In this document: positions 56,894 through 64,000 of the stretch, in pieces | How the letters are laid out: the number at the start of each line of letters is the position of its first letter | Position numbering within the stretch: the stretch's first letter is position 1 | Assembly (NCBI RefSeq): GCF_012027325.1 | Contig: NZ_SNUG01000001.1 | Location: 248,001 to 312,000 of the forward strand | DNA: 64,000 bases | DNA from: Thermococcus sp. M39 | Lineage (GTDB): Archaea > Methanobacteriota_B > Thermococci > Thermococcales > Thermococcaceae | Direction: 5' to 3' | Position numbers and translations under genes: made by a program | Notes under the pieces: generated by a model | What the model saw: the letters and a program-made list of their open reading frames with translations, nothing else | Told to the model about the DNA's origin: nothing | Database searches by the model: none

Positions 56894-57652
56894 TCAGTAT
56901 GCAACATCCATCTTTCTGAAAAGGATGTATGCAATTATTAGCATAGCACCTGAAAAAAGCGTGAGCGTAGCTATTTGAAAAGCAGTATTTACTTGTATCC
57001 CCAGAAGAGACGCTCTTATTAAGTTCGCTGCATATGTTAAAGGATTAAACTTTGCAATTTCTGAGATGAGTGGGGGGAGATATTCAGGAGGATAGAATAT
57101 GCCGCTAATTGCTATTATTGGCGTTGTTATCATCCTGTTGAACATTGTTAGCTTGTCTGGAGTCTTTACAACTGCACTGACACAGAATGACAGTGATGCA
57201 AATATTATTGAACTCATCACAACAGCATAAAGAAACAGGAATGGGGTGGCATATGAAAGGCTCACTTCATCTTTTATTATTGTAGTAGAAAGCAGCCCTA
57301 AGGTTATGGCAGTTGATGACGAGATTATAACAATTGAGAGCACCCTTGAGAGGAAATATTCAGCTCTTGAGGAAAAGCTCAAAATTTGCTCTAACATTCC
57401 ATTGTATTTATCTGTCCAGAGCATTGACCCGCATAATATCGAAAGCTGCAGAGTATTTATCAAAATGGCAGCAGGTACAAAAAAGGCGGAATAGCTTAAA
57501 TATCTGTCATACATCGGTATAGGTTTTACAATTTTGTTGTATGCCAATGAAATTATGAAAATGTAAATGAGCGTTGGAAGGAGTAAGCTAAAAAACAGGT
57601 GAGGCCTCAGGTCATAGGTCGTTCTTAGATTCCGATATATCAGGCGTCTCAT
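56894..57652 (-). CDS. ABC-2 type permease
   Basis: 252 residues with six membrane segments in ABC-2 layout and the typical FYPPEYLPPLISEIAKFNPL loop before the last part. It starts at ATG 57652, behind GGTGAT, and overlaps the ATPase gene by 41 bp. With that ATPase it makes a two-component exporter. It is the last gene of the peptide/radical SAM/ABC operon, so the likely cargo is the modified peptide; that is inference. Confidence 0.9.
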   Translation of the reverse strand: MRRLIYRNLRTTYDLRPHLFFSLLLPTLIYIFIISLAYNKIVKPIPMYDRYLSYSAFFVPAAILINTLQLSILCGSMLWTDKYNGMLEQILSFSSRAEYFLSRVLSIVIISSSTAITLGLLSTTIIKDEVSLSYATPFLFLYAVVMSSIIFASLSFCVSAVVKTPDKLTMFNRMITTPIIAISGIFYPPEYLPPLISEIAKFNPLTYAANLIRASLLGIQVNTAFQIATLTLFSGAMLIIAYILFRKMDVAY

Positions 57653-58352
57653 TTTTAATCACCTTAAGATATGCCTCTTCTAAGTTGGCTGAGTTGGTTT
57701 TCCTAATTAGAGACTTTGGAGAGTCAATTGTTAATATTCGTCCCTTATTTATAATTGCGATTCTGTCGCATAGTCTTTCTGCTTCCCACATATTGTGAGT
57801 TGTAAAGAATACGGGGATTTTCATATTCCTTATAACTTCGATGACCTTATACCTCGATTCAACATCTAAGCCAACTGTAGGCTCATCAAGAAACAATAAC
57901 GTTGGTTTATGTACTAATTCCCTGGCTATTTGGAGTCTTCTTCTTTGTCCAATTGATAGTTCAATAGCTTTTTTGTTTGGCTTTAAATCGAATTCATTAA
58001 TAAGTTTTGAGGCTCTTTCTTTGGCTTCCTCTTTGCTTAACCCTCTTAGGTATCCGTAAAGCCAGATATTTTCAAACACTGAGAGATAAGGTTCAAAGCT
58101 AATTCGTTGCTGAACATAACCAATGCTTTTTCTTTCCTCTCTTGAAAGCTCTTTTGGACTTTTCCCGAAGATTTTAACGGAGCCTTTGTCTGCCCTTAAG
58201 ATACCAAGAATTATTCTCACTGTAGTTGTTTTACCAGCACCATTGGGCCCTATAAATCCAAATATCTCTTTTTTAACATCAAAGCTTATTCCTTTAAGCA
58301 CCCATGTACTGCTAAACTTTTTCCATAAATTTGAGACTGAAATGACCTTCAT
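57612..58352 (-). CDS. ABC transporter ATPase, exporter type
   Basis: 246 residues. Walker A GPNGAGKTTT (about 34-43), Q-loop VQQ, signature ELSIGQRRRLQIA (a variant of LSGGQ), Walker B LLFLDEP and the switch TTHNMWEAERLCD. CcmA/DrrA-like drug and peptide exporter ATPases look like this. It begins 14 bp after the restored stop of the radical SAM gene and appears intact, as does the permease. Confidence 0.93.
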   Translation of the reverse strand: MKVISVSNLWKKFSSTWVLKGISFDVKKEIFGFIGPNGAGKTTTVRIILGILRADKGSVKIFGKSPKELSREERKSIGYVQQRISFEPYLSVFENIWLYGYLRGLSKEEAKERASKLINEFDLKPNKKAIELSIGQRRRLQIARELVHKPTLLFLDEPTVGLDVESRYKVIEVIRNMKIPVFFTTHNMWEAERLCDRIAIINKGRILTIDSPKSLIRKTNSANLEEAYLKVIKNETPDISESKNDL

Positions 58353-58366
58353 GGTTTATCCCTTGA

Positions 58367-59748
58367 TTAATTTAAGTAGCTTGAATATTTCAAGATAATG
58401 TCCATAGCTTCGTTGAATATTCTACATACTATCGGGCAGGATACTCTTCTCCTAGTTCATAACTTCTGAAGGCTATTCCGGGGCAAACACCACCACATAA
58501 GGCATAATACTTACAAGATTTGCATTTTTGGAGTATGTCTAATGATTTTAATTTTCCGTATATGTCTTTCCAATCTCTACGTATATCCCTTGAATCTGAC
58601 AAGAGTTCTTTTAGTGACTTTTCTTTTAGAGAGCCTAATTTCCATTCTGTCATTCTATCACATGGAGTAATTGTTCCATCAGGTTCAATATTTATATAAG
58701 CAATGTAGGGTACACACTGAAATGAGAATTTTTCAAATTCTTTATTATCTTGGAGTAGTTCTATGTTAAATGAGCCAATAATACGAAATCCTGAATTTTC
58801 TTTGTTGTATATGGACATTAATCGCAATAAATTCTCAAGAAACTCTCGAATTTCTTGTATAGTTGGTCTAAACTCTTTCCAATTTATAAATCCACATCCA
58901 ACTGGCATTATTAAAGTTGGAATCCACATAGAGACATTTAGATCAAGCAAAAGGTCAACAAAATCTTCCATTCTTCCTATTAGATGTCCTCTCAAAGAAC
59001 TAGCAACAGCTACGTTTACACCATTATCGGTTAATGTTTTGATTGAGGTAATAATTTTTTATATGCGCCAGGAACACCAACAAAGGGATCAACATCCTGC
59101 TCGCTAATGCCATGTAATGAGACTTGGACAATAAGATTATCAATTTTAGATATTTTTTAATTATCTCCGGGGTTAGAAGTGTGGCATTTGTATAAACTCG
59201 TAGTGGAAATGCATATTCACCTGCATACTGAAGTAGTTGGAGAGTGTCCCTTCTTAGAAAAGGTTCTCCCCCTGTGAAGAATAAATAACTTGCTCCATAT
59301 TCTGAGAGTTGATCAATTATGTTCATCCATTCCTTGGCTGTTAGTTCTTTAATTTGTGGGCTCCACTTATTATTACCTTGAAGACAATGTTTACATTGGA
59401 AGTTACATCTATGAGTCAAAGTTAGAAGGGCTCTGCTACACATACTAAATGGATAAATTTCTACAGATTTGCTCTCGTATGTATCGCTGAAAGTAATTAT
59501 CCCTAGGTTATGCATTTCTAGTATTGTTTTAGCAACATCTTCTTGTGGTACCCCCATGTCATTGGATATTTCTTCACATATTTGATCAAATGTTAGCTTC
59601 TCTTTTGAAATTCTCAGTACAATTTCTTTGAAAATAGAATCACCGAATCACCGAAATAATAATCATTTTGGTAATAGGGTTCGACGAAATAATACTTGCC
59701 CCTATATTCATGAAGGCGTAATGGTCTAAGAAGAGATATATAGACCAT
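58367..59748 (-). pseudogene. PqqD-like/radical SAM/SPASM peptide maturase, broken by four indels
   Basis: Starts at ATG 59748 behind AGGGTGAG. Domains in order: a PqqD-like winged helix (about 1-95, RPLRLHEYRGKYYFVEP then DSIFKEIVLRISKEK), a radical SAM core with CNFQCKHC and FTGGEPFLRR, and a SPASM-type Cys-rich end (CVPYIAYINIEPDGTITPCD, CKSCKYYALCGGVCPG). Four breaks: tandem 8-bp GAATCACC copies at 59637-59652, missing A in two A6 runs (plus-strand T runs 59153-59158 and 59055-59060) and one missing base near 58441, after which the frame reads SCPIVCRIFNEAMDIIL. Undoing all four gives exactly 459 codons (1382 - 8 + 3). Such enzymes install thioether or C-C links in peptides. Confidence 0.88.
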
Positions 59749-59786
59749 TCTGCTCACCCTAAGGGAAAAATATTAAAAATTTGAAA

Positions 59787-59939
59787 TTAAACGTTATTGG
59801 CTAACTTATTTATCTCATCTATGAACTCTTTATGATATACTGAAATTCCGATATATTTATCTTCTCCAGCATGGAAACCTTTTGTATTTATCACACAACT
59901 AAACTTTTTTAAATGTTGAGAACTCCTTTTCCTATTCAT
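59787..59939 (-). CDS. Short peptide, candidate RiPP precursor
   Basis: 50 residues from ATG 59939, well placed after GGTGATA (ATG 59942 is too close to it). The N-terminal half is basic (MNRKRSSQHLKKFSCVINTK), the middle Gly/Tyr-rich (GFHAGEDKYIGISVYH) and the C-terminus amphipathic and helical (KEFIDEINKLANNV). It has one Cys (15), no signal peptide and no known domain. It is 38 bp upstream of the PqqD-like radical SAM gene on the same strand and first in the operon, where a precursor is expected. No family match is claimed. Confidence 0.6.
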   Translation of the reverse strand: MNRKRSSQHLKKFSCVINTKGFHAGEDKYIGISVYHKEFIDEINKLANNV

Positions 59940-59992
59940 CATTATCACCAAAATATTACTATAACTCTTTGTTTATTTTTTCTATAACTATA

Positions 59993-60008
59993 AGTTTAAA
60001 ACAAAAAG
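59993..60008 (-). promoter_or_regulatory. TATA-like element of the peptide/radical SAM/ABC operon
   Basis: Minus strand reads TTTTGTTTTAAACTTA, about 60 nt upstream of ATG 59939 in an AT-rich 131-bp gap behind leuS. Initiation would be near 59970. Confidence 0.4.
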
Positions 60009-60070
60009 TTAGATATACAATCTACCAAACTCAAAAACTAGTAATGATAAAAAGGGAATAAAAGCAAAGC

Positions 60071-62947
60071 TCACTCAATAAACACCGCAGGCTTCATCGG
60101 CATTGCTTGCTTCTTCTTTCCGCCTTTGTCCTCCTCTGGATTAATTACAATCTCCAAGCCAAGCTCCTTCTCAATGAAGTCTTTTGCTTCTCTCAAGGCT
60201 TTCTCCTCATCAATGCGCTTTATGTCAAAAGCTCTCTCTTTTATCAGCTTGTTCACTAGGTTTGCCACTTCTTTGCCCTTCTTTCTCATCTCTGGATCTT
60301 TCATGACTTCGCTCATCACAGCCTTAAAGTCTCTCTTCTCTGCAACAATCTCAGCAACTTTCCACTTCCACTCTGGAGCTGTATAGATATAGGCTTTCTT
60401 TGCATCCTCCAGCTTTGCAACCTTTATAATTTCCTTAATGTCCTCAATCAGCGACTTAATGTAATCCTCTTCCAGCTCTATTGCCTCGTTCCACCACTCT
60501 GGATTTGGCTCAGGCCACTTAGCCAAGCTGACAAATCCCTCTCCGCCTAGCTTTTCCCACAGCTCCTCACAGATATGTGGTGTAAACGGTGCCATCAAGC
60601 GAACCCATATATTCGCCAGTGTCCTCAAGACATAGCGCTTTGCTTCGTCGTCTCTGCCTTCAGTCCTCCTCATGTACCATCTCAAGTCGTTCAATATGCT
60701 GTAGAATGCCCACTGGACAGCAGTCCTCGTCCTAAACTCTTCCAAGGCTTTAGTTGCTCCCTCAATCGCTTTGTTCAATCTGTGTAGCATCCATTTGTCA
60801 ATGTCTTTCAACTCAGCTGGCTTTGCCTCATATTCAGCAAATTCGCTTATCAGCTCATAGAACCTCTCTAACTGTCCTCTCAGCTTTGATACTTCTTTGT
60901 TCCTCCAGTCAAAGTCGCTGTCATGCTCAGCTAAGCTCATTATGTACAGCCTCACGACATCGGCTCCGTTCTCGTTTATCGCGTCAATGAAGTTCAGTAC
61001 GTTTCCTTTGCTCTTGCTCATCTTCTTACCTTCCAGCGTTCCGTAGCCATTGACGGCTATTCCCTTCGGCCAGTGCTCCCTTCTGAACAGTGCTACATGA
61101 TTGAAGACAAAGAACGTTAGGTGGTTTGGGATTAGGTCTTTAGCAGAGCATCTCCAGTCCAGTGGATACCAGTATTCAAACTCCTCTTTCATCTCTCTGA
61201 TAACTTCAGCTGGAATTCCAGTCTTTTTGCTCAGCTCTTTCTCTTTCTCCTCGCTCCTCTCATCTAGGAATATGTAATCGAACAGCTCTGGAATCAGTTG
61301 CTCCCCTCTAATGCCGTACTTGTTAATCGCTCTTGAGATTGTGTAGTAAGCCATGTAAATCGTTGAATCGCTCAAGCTCTCAATCACCCATTCTGGGTCC
61401 CAAGGTAGCGGAGTTCCCAGTCCAATCTTTCTTGCACATGCTTTCTTGTCCAGCCAGTCAAATACAGCTTTGAATTGGGCTCTCCTTGACTCTGGGATTA
61501 TTTTCATCTGCTCCAAGCACTCAAAAGCCTTAGCTTTCCACTCTGGGTTTCCGTAGTCAATGAACCACTGGTCGTGGATTATCTTAATCACAGCCCTGTT
61601 TCCAAACCTTGAAATGACATTCTTTTCAGCAAATTCATACATGATGTCGGCGATTCCTTTCTTCTTCATGTCTTCAGCAATTATGTCCTTAACTTTGCTC
61701 ACTGGAATGCCCTTGTACGGCTCAATCTTGAAGATGCCCTTATGGTATTCAGCCTTGTATATTGTCTTTGTTGCCTGCTCCAGCTTTTCTTTGTCCTCTT
61801 GGCTCTTCACTCCTAGCTTTGCAACCTCTTCAACTGCTGGGAACTCGCCGTAGCCTTCCAGCTCAATCAGCGAGATGTACGTGATGTTCTCGACGATTCT
61901 TGGATCAATATCATACTTCAGCAAAATGTCTGTGTTTCTCTTCAAATCTTCCAGAGCGGCATGGTCAAATGGTGCATGCGCTGGAACGCTCATAACAACA
62001 CCGGTTGCGTTGTCTGGGTCAACGAAATCTGCTGGCAGAATTATTATCTCATCTCCAGTAACGGGATTCTTAACCCACTTGCCTATCAGCTTCTCTCCCT
62101 TGAACTCCTCCAATACTTCAATCTCCTTATCTTGGAAGCTCAGCTTATAGGCTGCCTCTTTGCTGACTACCCATATTTCCTCTTTTCCTTTGTATATCAC
62201 TTTAGCTTTGACGTATGTAGCATTGGGGTTCAGCCACATGTTAGTTACTCCGTAAACTGTCTCTGGTCTCAGCGTTGCTGCTGGCAAGTAAATAATCTCA
62301 CCATCCTCCTCTAAGATGAACTTAATTAAGATGTACTCCAAAATTGGAACATCTTCTCCATCCATCAAATCATGGTCGCCGAGAGGTGTTCCAACAACTG
62401 GATCCCATCTAACTCTGTGTGCTCCTTTAACTATCAGCCCTTTCTCTTTCAGCCTCAAGAACTGCCAAGTTATGAAAGCATTAAACTGCGGATGCAGTGA
62501 AGTTGTGTGAAACTCTCTGCTCCAGTCAACGCTGAATCCAGCTCTAATGAATGTCTCCTTTGCTGCTTTCATGAAGTATTTGACGATGTTTATTGGATCC
62601 TCAAACGTCCACAGAATATCTTCCGGCACTTTGTAAACATCTCTGTAAACAAAAATCGTCTGAGGATCGCGGTGCTTTATTCTTTCGGCAATTCCAACTA
62701 TTGGTGAACCTGTGATGTGCCATGCCATTGGGAACAAAACATTGTAACCCTGCATTCTCTTGAATCTCGCTATAACATCTGGGATTGTGTACGTCCTTGC
62801 GTGTCCAACGTGCAGATGCCCTGATAGGTATGGGAAAGCAACTGTGATGTAGAACTTTGGCTTATTTCTATCTATCTTTGGCTCAAAGATTTTCTCTTCG
62901 TTCCACTTCTTCTGCCACTTCTCCTCAATAGCCCTAAAATCTACCAT
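60071..62947 (-). CDS. leuS: Leucyl-tRNA synthetase
   Basis: 958 residues, archaeal/eukaryal-type LeuRS. HLHVGH (residues 44-49) and KMSKS near residue 640 bind ATP. The CP1 editing domain (about 160-480) contains [12 protein letters not shown] and the Asp of [13 protein letters not shown]. The anticodon-binding and C-terminal domains follow. ATG 62947 follows GGGAGGTCAG. It is transcribed away from rpl15e, with a leader of about 130 nt that begins with a long hairpin. Confidence 0.97.
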   Translation of the reverse strand: MVDFRAIEEKWQKKWNEEKIFEPKIDRNKPKFYITVAFPYLSGHLHVGHARTYTIPDVIARFKRMQGYNVLFPMAWHITGSPIVGIAERIKHRDPQTIFVYRDVYKVPEDILWTFEDPINIVKYFMKAAKETFIRAGFSVDWSREFHTTSLHPQFNAFITWQFLRLKEKGLIVKGAHRVRWDPVVGTPLGDHDLMDGEDVPILEYILIKFILEEDGEIIYLPAATLRPETVYGVTNMWLNPNATYVKAKVIYKGKEEIWVVSKEAAYKLSFQDKEIEVLEEFKGEKLIGKWVKNPVTGDEIIILPADFVDPDNATGVVMSVPAHAPFDHAALEDLKRNTDILLKYDIDPRIVENITYISLIELEGYGEFPAVEEVAKLGVKSQEDKEKLEQATKTIYKAEYHKGIFKIEPYKGIPVSKVKDIIAEDMKKKGIADIMYEFAEKNVISRFGNRAVIKIIHDQWFIDYGNPEWKAKAFECLEQMKIIPESRRAQFKAVFDWLDKKACARKIGLGTPLPWDPEWVIESLSDSTIYMAYYTISRAINKYGIRGEQLIPELFDYIFLDERSEEKEKELSKKTGIPAEVIREMKEEFEYWYPLDWRCSAKDLIPNHLTFFVFNHVALFRREHWPKGIAVNGYGTLEGKKMSKSKGNVLNFIDAINENGADVVRLYIMSLAEHDSDFDWRNKEVSKLRGQLERFYELISEFAEYEAKPAELKDIDKWMLHRLNKAIEGATKALEEFRTRTAVQWAFYSILNDLRWYMRRTEGRDDEAKRYVLRTLANIWVRLMAPFTPHICEELWEKLGGEGFVSLAKWPEPNPEWWNEAIELEEDYIKSLIEDIKEIIKVAKLEDAKKAYIYTAPEWKWKVAEIVAEKRDFKAVMSEVMKDPEMRKKGKEVANLVNKLIKERAFDIKRIDEEKALREAKDFIEKELGLEIVINPEEDKGGKKKQAMPMKPAVFIE

Positions 62948-63009
62948 AGTCTGACCTCCCTAATGGTTGTTTGAACAGCAAAAAGAGCATGCACGGAGAA
63001 TTTTTGAGA

Positions 63010-63082
63010 ATGCCAAATAGGGGGATTATCGAAGAAATACTCAGCCTTGATAGTTGAGAAGATACTCCCCCCTCATTGGCAT
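63010..63082 (-). promoter_or_regulatory. Long imperfect hairpin at the predicted 5' end of the leuS mRNA
   Basis: ATGCCAAATAGGGGGATTATC (63010-63030, 21 bp, shown here only by its two ends on the plus strand) is largely complementary to 63061-63082 (GATACTCCCCCCTCATTGGC and following). The 30-nt loop contains a further CTCA/TGAG pairing. The TATA box on the minus strand is at 63103-63112, so the transcript should start close to 63082, at the base of the hairpin. Confidence 0.5.
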
Positions 63083-63101
63083 CGCCATAGATTTGGAATT
63101 G

Positions 63102-63116
63102 GAGTATTTAAAAGTT
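63102..63116 (-). promoter_or_regulatory. leuS promoter (BRE/TATA)
   Basis: Minus strand AACTTTTAAATACTC. It is identical in 14 of 15 positions to the rpl15e element at 63160-63174 on the other strand. Confidence 0.65.
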
Positions 63117-63159
63117 GTGGTTGTCTGAGTATCTTTGGGATTTGGATAGGGAGAATCGC

Positions 63160-63174
63160 AACTTTTAAAAACTC
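63160..63174 (+). promoter_or_regulatory. rpl15e promoter (BRE/TATA)
   Basis: AACTTTTAAAAACTC, facing away from the leuS element and nearly identical to it. Initiation is expected near 63188, where the structured leader begins. Confidence 0.65.
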
Positions 63175-63186
63175 AAACTCTAAACT

Positions 63187-63258
63187 CACCTCGACTAGGC
63201 GGGGGAACCCGCGGGATGTTCCGCTCTGCGGAGAACCACAAACAGCGAAAGCGAGGTG
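63187..63258 (+). promoter_or_regulatory. Structured leader sequestering the rpl15e Shine-Dalgarno
   Basis: CACCTCG (63187-63193) pairs perfectly with CGAGGTG (63252-63258), which contains the GAGGTG ribosome site of rpl15e. Inside are GCGGG-GGAA-CCCGC (63199-63212) and a second hairpin, CCGC-TCT-GCGG (63221-63231) extended by GTT/AAC across an AG bulge. The segment is very GC-rich in an AT-rich gap and begins where transcription should start. It may be a translational control element (for example autogenous) or a small RNA; a guide-RNA identity is not established. Confidence 0.55.
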
Positions 63259-63264
63259 GAAAGA

Positions 63265-63849
63265 ATGGGAATGTACAAATACATTAGGGAAGCTTGGAAG
63301 AGCCCAAAGAAGAGCTATGTTGGACAGCTTTTGAAGGTTAGAATGATTAAGTGGAGAAGGGAGCCAAGCGTTGTTAGGATTGAGAGACCAACAAGACTTG
63401 ACAGAGCAAGGAGCTTAGGCTATCAGGCAAAGCAGGGTTATGTAATCGTTAGGGTTAGAGTTAGGAGAGGAGGAAGAAAGAGGCCCAGGTGGAGGGGCGG
63501 TAGAAAGCCCTCAAAGATGGGTATGGTCAAGTACTCACCAAAGAAGTCTTTGCAGTGGATTGCTGAGGAAAAAGCTGCGAGAAAGTTCCCCAACCTTGAA
63601 GTGCTCAACTCCTACTGGGTTGGCGAGGATGGAATGTATAAGTGGTTTGAGGTTATAATGGTTGACCCACACCACCCAGTCATCAAGTCCGATCCTAAGA
63701 TAGCTTGGATTGCAATGAAGGTTCACAAGGGTAGAGTCTTTAGAGGTCTCACAAGTGCAGGTAAGAAGTCAAGAGGACTTAGAAACAAGGGTAAGGGTGC
63801 TGAGAAGATTAGACCAAGCATTAGAGCAAACAAGGGTAAAGGTAAGTGA
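63265..63849 (+). CDS. rpl15e: Large-subunit ribosomal protein L15e
   Basis: 194 residues, eL15. ATG 63265 is 6 nt after GAGGTGG; the longer frame begins inside that site. [20 protein letters not shown] at the start and the Arg/Gly-rich [20 protein letters not shown] loop that enters the rRNA core are typical. Monocistronic here, opposite to leuS. Confidence 0.97.
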   Translation: MGMYKYIREAWKSPKKSYVGQLLKVRMIKWRREPSVVRIERPTRLDRARSLGYQAKQGYVIVRVRVRRGGRKRPRWRGGRKPSKMGMVKYSPKKSLQWIAEEKAARKFPNLEVLNSYWVGEDGMYKWFEVIMVDPHHPVIKSDPKIAWIAMKVHKGRVFRGLTSAGKKSRGLRNKGKGAEKIRPSIRANKGKGK

Positions 63850-64000
63850 TTTGCTTTTCTTATTCTCTTTTACTTGGATTAACCCTTTTTGGTGTAAATT
63901 TCTGATAATTTTCCTTTAATTGGTTCAAATTCGTGAATTTGACGATTTTGAGGGAAATGCTTAAATTTCATGAGCGATATATTTTAAAATGAGAGAGTGA
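63850..64000. promoter_or_regulatory. Terminator-like tract, 18-bp palindrome and promoter-like sequence of the next unit
   Basis: A T-rich stretch follows rpl15e (about 63851-63890). TCAAATTC-GT-GAATTTGA at 63925-63942 is a perfect 18-bp palindrome. GCTTAAATTT at about 63959-63968 and ATATATTTTAAAATG at 63977-63991 are TATA-like. No gene begins inside the window. Confidence 0.45.

Noticed and set aside
58367-59748. Programmed slippage on A6 runs making a functional maturase
   Set aside because: RNA polymerase slippage on A runs could in principle restore two of the breaks, but the 8-bp tandem duplication and the fourth break cannot be corrected that way. Decay is the simpler reading.
63187-63258. 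Call as an H/ACA guide RNA
   Set aside because: An ACA occurs after the second hairpin, but the pocket-to-ACA distance and a kink-turn could not be fitted convincingly, so only a structured leader is reported.

Overview
The window comes from a hyperthermophilic euryarchaeon of the order Thermococcales (Thermococcus/Pyrococcus/Palaeococcus group), from one of the more AT-rich lineages. The evidence is the archaeal/eukaryal-type ribosomal superoperon with SUI1 and RNase P component 1 inside the S10/spc cluster, Gins23 next to an intein-bearing MCM, the Na+-pump methylmalonyl-CoA decarboxylase, the mevalonate/isopentenyl phosphate kinase/IDI2/RNase J/prenyltransferase order, TATA boxes of the TTTAAA/TTTATA kind and GGTG-type Shine-Dalgarno sites. 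The species cannot be fixed from sequence reading alone.

Layout. 1-6.4 kb (minus strand): a membrane protein cut by the window edge, a large transglutaminase-fold surface protein whose catalytic Cys is replaced by Asn, RNA 3'-phosphate cyclase, an unknown protein and a YfcE-type phosphodiesterase. 6.5-12.9 kb (plus): gins23-mcm-aIF2beta, with two large homing-endonuclease inteins in MCM. 13.1-16.7 kb: four-gene Na+-pumping decarboxylase. 16.7-21.3 kb: CBS protein, homoserine dehydrogenase, PUA/ASCH-like protein, ZPR1 protein, SepF-like division protein, then two unknown genes, one frameshifted, set among short palindromes. 21.9-46.7 kb: the ribosomal superoperon, starting with a SPOUT methyltransferase and running through S10, spc, alpha and rpoN/rpoK clusters with secY, adk, cmk, cbf5, rpoD and three tRNA genes. 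46.8-54.8 kb: MEMO, mevalonate kinase, isopentenyl phosphate kinase, IDI2, an orphan secreted protein, RNase J and prenyl diphosphate synthase. 54.9-59.95 kb: an accessory island. 60-63.9 kb: leuS and rpl15e, divergent, each with a structured leader.

The most unusual locus is the island on the minus strand at about 56.9-59.95 kb. It holds a previously uncalled 50-residue peptide gene, a radical SAM/SPASM enzyme with an N-terminal PqqD-like (RiPP recognition) domain, an ABC ATPase and an ABC-2 permease. This is the layout of a ribosomally made, post-translationally modified peptide system. The maturase is broken by four indels, including an 8-bp tandem duplication; undoing all four restores one exact 458-codon frame, so it looks like a recently decayed peptide-modification system. 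Two other genes (DUF3267-like at 54.9 kb and an unknown at 21 kb) also carry single frameshifts.

Other points of note: a 5'-terminal hairpin in the RNase J leader; a structured RNA that hides the rpl15e Shine-Dalgarno; a long hairpin at the predicted 5' end of the leuS mRNA; a methyltransferase gene whose last codons lie inside a tRNA-Ser gene; an out-of-frame overlap question between SUI1 and RNase P component 1; and a degenerate enolase-like protein.
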